64,000 bases of DNA from Silene latifolia (lineage: Eukaryota; Streptophyta; Magnoliopsida; Caryophyllales; Caryophyllaceae), in contig NC_133532.1 in NCBI RefSeq assembly GCF_048544455.1, positions 12,402,948 through 12,466,947 of the forward strand, written 5' to 3'. This document shows positions 55,653 to 64,000 of this stretch, one piece after another (the first letter of the stretch is position 1; every line of letters begins with the position of its first letter). A model generated the notes under the pieces. That model saw only the letters and a program-made list of their open reading frames with translations. It ran no database searches and had not been told where the DNA came from. Position numbers and translations under genes: made by a program.

Positions 55653-57976
55653 TAGTGTCAAGTTCTTATAAGTCCTTCATATCTTTTGAGTCCATAAGTC
55701 CCTCCCATATCCCTTAGATCATGTTTGGGGGATGCTTGAGATTGAAAGTAAGAAACACACTTAACACTAATTAATTCACTTCCCTCTCTAGTTTTAATAA
55801 TACATTTGCTAATTCATTATCATACACAATTAACACCACCATTTATCTTATACTTCAAAGTTTATGAAAATTTTGTTAACACTTTTCCAGTTTCAGTTTT
55901 TTTCCGTTTTTTTTAGACAAGTTTTCGACATTTTAGGATTTTACGAGTGTAATTCTAACAGCAAAAAGTGTAACTTTAATCTACGAAGCGGTTTTGACGG
56001 ATATTATTTTGAAATTTGTAATTTTAAGGAATGTTTACGAGAATTTTGCATCTTACGAGTTTAACTTCAGTCTTTTTTGACTGATTTTGACGAATAATAT
56101 TTTAATTTTTTTTAATTTTATCACAACTTATTGTAATTTTAGCATTTTTCGAGTGTTATTTTAACGACAAAAAGTGTTATTTTAGTCAAGGAAAGTGTAA
56201 TTTCAGTCCAATGAGAGTGTTATTTTAGTCCAGGAAAGTATTTTTTTTAGTCAAGGCAAATGTAATTTCAGTCCAATGAGAGTGTTATTTTAGTCCAGAA
56301 AAGTGTAATTTTAGTCCAAAAAAGTATAATTTCAGTCCACTGAGAATGTAATTTTAGTCCATTTAGAGTGTAACATTAGTCCAATGAGAATATGACCAAG
56401 TCCATGGAGAGTGTAACATTAGTCTAATAGTAGTAAGTGTAATTCTAGCAGAAAAAGTGTGAAAGGTCTAACAACTACAAAGAATGCAAGATAAGTCTCT
56501 TGACGGCGGAAGCTAGACTCGAGTGATGACTCCCCATGACTGTCCCATAGCTAAACATCTGCATTACCTGTCATAATCTGCTCACCATCCCCGAATGGAT
56601 AACCGCAGGTTTTACAAAACAACAACAGGTAATCCACTCCGTCGGTGGGGACCGCAGCCCATCCACACCTAAATCCCGCTCATCAACGAGCGACAACCCT
56701 GCCCCTTAATGTGCACATCCCCTCCCGTGATGGGTTCCACGGAGGGCGAACTAGAGTGTGAAGCCACTCCCGCAAGTGACTCCACCACAATCAACACACA
56801 CATCACAGTACCTTAACATCACAGCTGTCACAACACCACCACCGTCACCACGACACCCATACTCCAATGATCAGCAGGTAACAACAATTACAATACAAAC
56901 ACAATCTTAAATCAATTAACAGTAACTGAGTAGGGAAACCCTACCTTAGAAACAACAGCAATATGGAGAATCAGGCAACTAGAATGGCTCCTCTACGAAG
57001 TCTTCTCCTATACAATAATCACATAACACAATTACACATTGCACAATCTCCTTTTCCCCCAATTCATCCATAAGGTAAACCCTTAGAATAAATCATCAAT
57101 GACATGGGAATAAGGACTTACCGACGGTGGAATGAACGATTGAATGCAAAAGCTACGATGATTACACACACAGTGAATGATTTGGGAGTGATTAGGATAT
57201 CGTAAAAGTGATTAGGGTTGTGAAAATGATGTTTAGAAACTGCTTTGGCAATTAAATAATCCCTAAACACTCCCGCATCAAACCGCTGAATAAATACACG
57301 CCAGACCGGATACTCGGTCGAGTATAGAATATACTCGGCCGAGTATCCTCTACTCGGTCGAGTATTCCTCGGCAGAAGCTAAACAGAACACACACTTAGC
57401 ACTACTCGGTCGAGTAGCCACTACTCGGTCGAGTAGGTCCTACTCGGTCGAGTACTTAGCTTAATAAAATCCGTAGTATTACAGTAACTTTAGTCGTTTT
57501 AGGTGTAACTTTAGTCGTTTTAGATGTAACTTTAGTCGTTTGGTGGTTTCTATACTTTTACGGATGTAATTTTACCCCTTTCAAGTGTAACTTTAGTCGT
57601 TGAAGTCATAACTTTAGTCATAATAATGACTTATAATTAGAAATTTGAATTAATATACTTTACTATTGTTACTTTAGTCCTTTCAAGTGTAACTTTTGTC
57701 TTTCAAGACTATAATTTTAGTCTGAAGGTGTAAGTTTAGTCAAATAGAGGTGTAATTTTATTGTCTTACTTGTAACTTTAGTCCGTAAATTTGTAACTAT
57801 AGTACTCGGAAGTGTAACTTTATTCTAATACCTCTTTTTTCACCCTACCACCATCCTACCACCTTCTACCCCAACCACCACAGCAACACCACCTCCAAAC
57901 CGCAACAACCAACATCACCACCAACTACTTATTATCTCAGATCTGAAAAAAAAAAAAAAGAAATCCCCCAGCACCG
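55653..57976 (+). mobile_element. E4: relative of E2, rearranged
   Basis: The left end, next to TATATATATA, has CTTATAAGTCC and GAGTCCATAAGTCCC, as in E2. An array of GTGTAATTTTAGTCC-type motifs runs from about 55945 to 56460. At 56458 the sequence switches to a near-identical copy of 45978-47495. It ends at 57976, where E5-type sequence begins, so the right TIR is missing. Confidence 0.65.
56458..57976 (+). repeat. Duplicate of 45978-47495 (element B LTR plus E2 flank)
   Basis: Nearly identical over 1.5 kb. It contains both a truncated B LTR and the adjoining E2 sequence from GTAACTTTAGTCG on, so it is a copied segment and not a second retroelement insertion. A one-base difference in a poly(A) run shifts the offset from 10480 to 10481. 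Confidence 0.9.
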
Positions 57977-58225
57977 TAATTTTGTGATAAATCATGGTGT
58001 TTTAAGTGAGAAATTAGGTTATAATTGAAAAAATTAGAATTTTTAAAGTCTTAATTTTTGATTTTTATTTGGTGTGTAATTGATTTTTATAAATCAATTT
58101 GAAGCCTAGGCATAAATACCATGTGTTTCTAGACGGTAGCTGAATCATATGTGAGTGTTTAGTCACATGATAGGATTTTTGACAAAATAAGGATGTGAGA
58201 ATTTTGGGTTGCCTCATATCTTCAG

Positions 58226-58833
58226 ACAAAAAAGGAAGGAGAAGAGATGGAGGTTCTGAATTAAGCGAAGAAAGTCGAAAAAACACTTTAAATTTGAGGA
58301 AATTACAGGAGACTAAGCTTAGAGAAGCTCTTAAAGAAGCTTCTGAAGATGGGTCTCTTCTTAAATACACATTAGATAATGATAATGAGGGTAATCCTAA
58401 CAAAGATGAGGGTTTGGGTCGATCTCGGTCGCTTTCTAGGCTTCAAGCCCTTAAGGAATTCCTCAGAGCTACTGCTTTGGCTGCTGAGCGCACTTTCGAG
58501 TCCGAAGACGCTATCCCTGCTCTTAATGAGGCCTTTTCTAAGTTTCTGAGAGAATTGATCAGCTAAGGTTGGATGAGTATGGGCACCTTAATGGTCCTGG
58601 TGCTAAGGTCTGTCTTGATTACTGTGGATTCGGACTTTTTTCATATCTTCAGACCTTATATTATTGGGATACTTCCAGTTTTAGTTTGTCTGAAATGTCT
58701 GCTAATTTGAGTAATCGTGTACTGTATGGTGCGGCTGAAAAAGGGACTGTTGAGCATGATATTAAGGCTAGAAATTATGGATTATTTGAATATACCTGAG
58801 AATGAGTATGGCATTGTTTTTACTATTGGGTGG
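58226..58833 (+). pseudogene. Fragment of a MOCOS-like PLP-dependent transferase gene
   Basis: After ATATCTTCAG, a likely splice acceptor, the frame reads [30 protein letters not shown], then [16 protein letters not shown] and [15 protein letters not shown]. These match the N-terminal region of plant proteins of the molybdenum-cofactor-sulfurase-like, pyridoxal-phosphate-dependent transferase group (the At2g23520/At4g37100 type, recognised from memory of the family). At 58543-58550 (FSKFL) about 28 bases are missing, which shifts the frame. [20 protein letters not shown] and AEKGTVEHDIKAR follow, then a one-base insertion near 58770. The catalytic core is absent. It cannot make an enzyme. Confidence 0.8.
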
Positions 58834-58930
58834 TTATTGACTTGTGTATTTGGTTTGACTGTTTGATAGGTTTCAGTGGAATAAGGAGAGTGAGTGAGCA
58901 TTCTATATATAGATGGACAAGCGCGTGGAT

Positions 58931-59646
58931 ATATAGATGAACCTGAGTTAGCGAGCATTCTATATCATTATCATAATTACATCCTCGTTTAATCTCTAAT
59001 CATAGGTATATTCTATTTAATTTTTACTCTACTCTTTTTCCATTACTATTTTTCCCAAAAATATTTCTTGCGTTTCTCTGATTTCGTTGAGGCGATATCG
59101 GATTTCTGTCTGTGTAGCTGAATATATCAAAATTTGAGTGTTTAATTTTCCAATTTTTTAGTGAATTTACTCTTATGAGTTATGATTATTAGTTTTATTT
59201 TTAGCTATAGGTCAAGGCGTTAAGCTTGTACTTTTGAGGAATTATTAATGCCAAATAATCCTTGCTTAGTTTTAGGTTAAGGTGTATCTTGTAGATAAGA
59301 CACAGGTAAAGAGATACGGAGTACACTATTATACTATTCTCTCCATCCCAATTTTATTGCCCCCTTTTTTCTCAAAATTTATCCCACAATAATTGTCCCA
59401 TGGATTAATCGTACCTCTATACCTTGACAAATAAACACTGATATTAAGCCAAGAGTATGATGCTTGCCTTTTTCCTTGACATTTTTTACCCAATTCTTGG
59501 AAATTTTCTTGTTCCTTATATTAAATAAACCGTGATATATATTAAGCTAGGAGTGATACCATTCAATCTATGTATGATTAGAGATTAAACGAGGAGGTAT
59601 TATGATAATGATATAGAATGCTCACTCACTCAGGTTGATCTATATT
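58931..59646 (+). mobile_element. Inverted-repeat element between the two gene fragments
   Basis: 58931-59006 and 59571-59646 are inverted copies of about 75 bases sharing GAGCATTCTATATCATTATC and CTCGTTTAATCTCTAATCAT. The centre of about 560 bases has no gene and includes CTCTCCATCCCAATTTTATT, a style common in small DNA transposons. Target duplication not resolved. Confidence 0.6.
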
Positions 59647-59812
59647 GCACTACCTATCAAACATTCAAACTTTATGAGCTTTTATCATTTGCTGTTGGAG
59701 TCTATCAATGTGTTTGTTACGAAGTTATGACAGTAGATGATACATAATTTGTACTTTGTGGCTGAAAATGCACGGTTTTAATTGATAACATGTGGTGTGG
59801 TTTTGTATGTAG

Positions 59813-60035
59813 ATTTGGTTAACAACTTGGGAAAACTTGCACGGTCTGGAACCAATAAATTCATGGAGGCATTGCAAGGTGGAGCAGATGTGAGTATGAT
59901 ACTATGATCGGCCAATTTGGTGTCGGGTTTTACTCCGCTTTCTTGGTTGCTGAGAAGTTTATTGTCACCATCAAGCACAATGATGACAAGCAGTATGTCT
60001 GGAAGTCACAAGCTAGTGGTTACTCGGGCAGTTGA
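59813..60035 (+). pseudogene. HSP90 N-terminal ATPase-domain fragment
   Basis: After TTTTGTATGTAG, a likely acceptor, the frame reads [20 protein letters not shown] and GGADVSM. A short insertion at about 59896-59903 then shifts the frame, and the next reads [48 protein letters not shown] is the glycine-rich ATP-lid region of cytosolic HSP90. The rest of the chaperone is absent and TGA follows at 60033-60035. Only about 70 of roughly 700 residues are present. Confidence 0.85.
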
Positions 60036-61000
60036 GTAAGCTGGAGATTATGGGCAAACCAGCATGTGACCAATTGGGAACCCAAAATTGTAGCATGTTG
60101 AGGAGTAAAGGCCAATTAGGAACCAAAAATTGCAGAGGCGATTGCTGCTAGATGTGGTGTGCATGTGGCGAAGACTCGAGAAGTGGATGAACTTACCACA
60201 AGATACTTCTTAGAAATGCTCCATGTGGAATTCAAATTTTGTTGTGCCTCTTTGATTATGCTAATCGCAGAGTACTTTCAGTTCTTTGGCCAAGATTGCT
60301 GCATCATAGTAAAATACACCTCCCAACAGTGGTATTAAGATCAACAACATTATTTTAGAGTATAAAGTATCTCTTATTTTTGTCTATTGCTTTTGTTGAA
60401 ATGAGTAAGCGGTAGTATTTCAGTTGATGGCTGATGTAATGAGGTTAAGCTTGTACAACATTATCGCTTTGCTTCAAGTATTAAGGATATTGTGAAAAAG
60501 GTGGTCTTTAAAATACTTCAAGCTCATAGAATTCATTTCCCATCTACAATGAAAGTGAGTTTGTATTCTATCACTGGTGTCTTAAAATTTCCACCATCAT
60601 ATCCTCAAATAAAGTTTGTATTTATCAACTAAGTTCCAGGATTTTAAAACTAATGCGCTTTTTCTGCCACTGATGCCCATGGAGCTTGATCAACGATATT
60701 ATAATTGAATCATCCCATCTACAATGAAAGTGAGTTTGTATTCTATCATCGCTTGTTCACTTGTTAAAGTAACATTTTTGATAAAATGAGTTCATCGAAC
60801 AAGAACAAAGCTTCAATCTTAAAACAATTATTGCACGATTATTGTATTTTGTATATAACATAAGATATTTAGTACTCCCTCCCACGTACAAGTACTATTC
60901 AAAAAAAAAAAATGTACGATTAATTGAGTTTAAATATAAATAATAAGGATCGCGTACAATGATATATAATTAGCAACATATGTGTATTAAACAAGGTAAA
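60036..61000 (+). other. E5 interior without recognised gene
   Basis: About 1 kb. A phrase TCCCATCTACAATGAAAGTGAG occurs twice (near 60538 and 60715), so there is a short internal duplication. Some stretches have coding-like composition but I recognise no protein. Confidence 0.4.
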
Positions 61001-61612
61001 TGAATGTATCTAGCAAGGTAAAGAAATGTATCTAGCAAGGTAAAGAAATGTATCTAGCTTTCTATAGATGTGTATCTAAGTAAGGTAAATGAGTGTATCT
61101 AGCCAGGTAAATGAGTGTATCTAGCAAGGTAAATGAGTGTATCTAGCTTATTTGAGATGTGTATCTAGCGAGATAAATAAGTGTATCTAGTAAGGTAAAA
61201 GAGTGTATCTAGGAAGGTAAAAGAGCATATCTACCTTGTGAAAGATGTGTATCTAGTAAGGTAGATGTATGTATCTAGCAATGTAAAGGAGTGTATCTAG
61301 GAAGGTAAAAGAGCATATCTACCTTATGAAAGAGCATAACTTAAAGGCGTGTATCTAGCTTGCCGTAGATGTGTATCTAGCAAGGTAAAGGTACGTATCT
61401 AGCAACTTAAATAAATGTATCTAGTTAGCTAAAGGTATGTATCTAGCAACTTAAAGAATGTATCTAGCAAGGTAAATGAGTGTATCTAGCTTGCCATAGA
61501 TGTGTATCTAGCAAGGTAAAAGAGTGTATCTAACAAGGTAAAGGTACGTATCTAGTAACTTAAATAAATGTATCTAGCTAGCTAAAGGTATGTATATAGC
61601 AACTTAAAGTGT
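61000..61612 (+). repeat. E5 minisatellite of GTGTATCTAGCAAGGTAAA-type units
   Basis: About 30 imperfect units of 18-24 bases containing GTATCTAGC, with variants in AAGGTAAA(T/G)GA. It is the largest of the short-motif arrays in the (TA)n-flanked elements, and its TGTATCT core also occurs in E1. Confidence 0.9.
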
Positions 61613-62797
61613 TCAAGGTTGTATTAGGGGCGGGGGTGGACCGCGAAATTCAACCCTAAACTCCTTCCATTATTATCGAGACGGGGTCAAAGACAAGACA
61701 GATGACTTAGACGGAGGAGTAATGAATGTATCTTATGTTATGTTATCAAAAATGTATCTACACTATAAATTGATTTATCTTGTAATGGTGCCAGAATATT
61801 AATTCGCATAATAATTTTATTCGATGATACTTTGAACATTACATTACATAAAAATCAAACCGATGATATTGAACATTACATAAAAATCAAACCGATGAGA
61901 TCATTATATATTATTCTCTCACAATGTCCGACTAAAATGCAACTGTTAGAACATCATTTATAAGTTTCTAATTAGCTTGATTTAATGGACACTGGATTTA
62001 GTATGGCATTAGTCAGACTCAATAAATACATTTTTGCACACGCCTTCCTGTTGTGGCTCCGCTTTTCCGTCTGTTGAAACCTTGGTTGGTAAGGTGACAT
62101 TATTTCCCCATTTACTGCCGGTTTTTCCCACCCACCACCTCTAACCTGCACTCAAAAACACAACTTGCGTACAGGCGACCAATTATCCCCACGGGCAGCA
62201 TCTCAATCCGACGACCAGCAACAACACAAACACCGAAATCGCCCCACACTTTTTATCTGACCTCCCTTCATCTCACTTCCTTTACCCGTTCGCTGCCCTT
62301 CCCCTCCTCAATAAACAACACGACCTCCACGCCACCCTCCAAAACAATGCACCAGGCTGCACGCTTCCGTCACCACTTCAGACAACGATCTAGGAGTTCA
62401 ATGGTACACTAGTATAGCCAAGTTCCACCTATTTGTAAGCCAAATTCGAAATATAAAACCTAGATCAAGGAAAACGAGGTACGAATTCAAAAACCTAACT
62501 ACTCCGACGGTTGTTCACGGTTCATCGCCGACAAAGGAATCTTCGAAGAAGGGCGATGAAATGACAAAGTGAAAAGTGATCGGAGAGATCGTTGACGGCG
62601 TCGGTATAGTCGCCGGAGTCTGTGGCTGTTGCTGGTGATTCGTCAACATGGATACTGCTCGCCGGAGGTGGCAACCGTGGAAAATGCGGATGGGAGAAGT
62701 AAGAAAAGAGGTTACTATTTTGTCTTAGGCTTTGGAAATGTTTGGGCTTTATTTTTAGTCAGGGACGTTGTTTGGGCTGAAAAAGAAGTATGACTTT
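61613..62797 (+). other. E5 right-hand interior
   Basis: AT-rich sequence to about 62040, then C-rich leader-like sequence to 62400 and GC-balanced sequence to 62700 with GGCGTCGGTATAGTCGCCGG. No ORF with a recognisable domain. Confidence 0.4.
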
Positions 62798-62859
62798 TTT
62801 AGTTAGTTCGTACAGTTCGTATCGAACAATAGGTTCGCACGAGATCCTATTTCTATATA

Positions 62860-64000
62860 GGGGCGGGGTCAGGTGCGAACTAAAGTACGGTACGAACCGT
62901 ACGAACTATTAAATTAAAGACATTCTCAAGCTGGCCTTCTTATTTCTCTACCCAAAAACACAATTCGACATCCTCCCTCTCACAAACGCTCAACTTCCAT
63001 CGCCTCTCACACTTCCACCGTAGGCGCCGCTTCCACCGCTCCCGCTACTTCTGCCGTCGGCCGCCACTTCTACTGCCGCTTCTACCGCCCTTCCCAAGAA
63101 CAGATTTCAGTCTATTATAGAAAATAGGTTAGCATCAATTCTTACTCTTCAAACATCTCTTACTTTTCAAACAATTAGAAAGTGAGGTTATAATCAAAAT
63201 TAGAAAGTTAGGATTCAATTACGATTTTTAAATCTGTTTATTTTTTATCAAATTTAATGTAATTTTGTGATAAATCATGGTGTTTTAAGTGAGAAATTAG
63301 GTTATAATTGAAAAAATTAGGATTTTTAAAGTCTTAATTTTTGATTTTTATTTGGTGTGTAATTGATTTTTATAAATCAATTTGAAGCCTAGGCATAAAT
63401 ACCATGTGTTTCTAGACGGTAGCTGAATCATATGTGAGTGTTTAGTCACATGATAGGATTTTTGACAAGATAAGGATGTGAGAATTTTGGGTTGCCTCAT
63501 ATCTTCAGACAAAAAAGGAAGGAGAAGAGATGGAGGTTCTGAATTAAGCGAAGAAAGTCGAAAAAACACTTTAAATTTGAGGAAATTACAGGAGACTAAG
63601 CTTAGAGAAGCTCTTAAAGAAGCTTCTGAAGATGGGTCTCTTCTTAAATACACATTAGATAATGATAATGAGGGTAATCCTAACAAAGATGAGGGTTTGG
63701 GTCGATCTCGGTCGCTTTCTAGGCTTCAAGCCCTTAAGGAATTCCTCGTAGCTCGCTTTGTCGAGCGCACTTTCGAGTCCGAAGACGCTATCCCCCTCTC
63801 TTAATGAGGCCTTTTCTAAGTTTCGAGAGAATTGATCAGCTAAGGTTGGATGAGTATGGGCACCTTACTTCGGTCCCGGTGCTAAGGTCTGTCTTGATTC
63901 ATCGTGGATTGGACTTTTTCATATCTTCAGACCTTATATTATTGGGATACTTCCAGTTTGAGTTTGTCTGAAATGTCTGCTAATTTGAGTAATCGTGTAC
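62860..64000 (+). mobile_element. E6: TIR element carrying the same MOCOS-like fragment, right end outside window
   Basis: The left end at 62860-62912 reads GGGGTCAGGTGCGAACTAAA with an inner GTACGAACCGTACGAACTA palindrome. It faces the right end of E5 across about ten bases (ATTTCTATATA). A C-rich leader-like stretch (62920-63110) follows, then sequence matching E5 from 63259. Confidence 0.65.
63509..64000 (+). pseudogene. Second copy of the MOCOS-like gene fragment, cut by window end
   Basis: It matches 58226 onward, including the same loss of about 28 bases after the FSKF block, so the fragment was already broken before duplication. From about 63748 to 63925 it differs by many small indels (for example GTAGCTCGCTTTGTCGAGCG), which close the frame at 63802-63804. 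Confidence 0.8.

Larger units (their letters stand above)
57977..62849 (+). mobile_element. E5: TIR element carrying gene fragments, left end missing
   Basis: The right end at 62798-62849, complemented, reads GGATCTCGTGCGAACC and is related to the left end of E6. The first ~830 bases match 63259-64000 of E6. The element carries a MOCOS-like fragment, an inverted-repeat element, an HSP90 fragment and a TGTATCTAGC minisatellite. The left part was lost at the 57976 junction. The combination of unrelated gene pieces in a TIR element is like Pack-MULEs. Confidence 0.6.

Noticed and set aside
58065..58403. 112-codon minus-strand frame, duplicated at 63348-63686
   Set aside because: It is the antisense of the MOCOS-like fragment and its flank; duplication of the DNA explains its recurrence.

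Overview
This is a plant nuclear window: spliced genes with GT-AG introns, very high transposon content and no prokaryotic features. The only substantial host gene is an oxidosqualene cyclase (OSC; beta-amyrin-synthase-like). Together with the dispersed TACTCGATCGAGTA-type palindromes this fits a saponin-producing eudicot, and I suspect Caryophyllales/Caryophyllaceae. The species is an inference and cannot be proven from the window.

Layout. 1-11606: 3' part of an Athila-lineage Ty3/gypsy element (protease, RT-RNase H-integrase, a frameshifted 3' ORF, polypurine tract and a 2.07 kb LTR). Its LTR ends inside the LTR of an older nested Ty1/copia region (11612-15240) that also holds a LINE-type RNase H fragment. 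15241-28043: an 18-exon OSC gene. Its exons join to a 759-codon reading frame with no stop, but a 1,100 bp non-autonomous Mutator-like element (MULE) with a 9 bp target duplication sits at codon 6. Its introns hold a MULE-type MITE, a hAT-type MITE, a Cassandra-like LTR with a 5S rRNA-like segment, a Helitron, a LINE fragment and a SINE.

28044-31350: Helitron-derived sequence, a 1.1 kb inverted-repeat element and a foldback element. 31549-64000: a chain of TIR elements that abut (TA)n tracts (called E1 to E6 here). E1-E5 each carry their own internal array of short TGTATCT-, GTGTAACTTTAGTC- or TGTTAC-type motifs; little of E6 is visible. E2 contains a non-coding LTR retroelement B (minus strand, 33171-47003), which in turn contains a second non-coding LTR element A (plus strand, 33620-40912, exact 5 bp target duplication). 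E3 contains a 2.6 kb Helitron and two oppositely oriented tRNA-like sequences. E4 is joined to a 1.5 kb duplicate of the B-LTR/E2 segment. E5 and E6 carry fragments of a MOCOS-like PLP-dependent transferase gene, and E5 also an HSP90 fragment, which resembles Pack-type gene capture.

The parts do not form a conventional pathway. The story is one triterpene-cyclase gene being colonised and probably silenced by mobile elements, next to elements that share an unusual architecture: palindrome or short-motif arrays placed near promoters and ends. No autonomous, fully intact transposon is present. The best candidates for something not previously described are the (TA)n-flanked TIR elements with family-specific motif arrays, and the palindrome clusters upstream of retroelement promoters.
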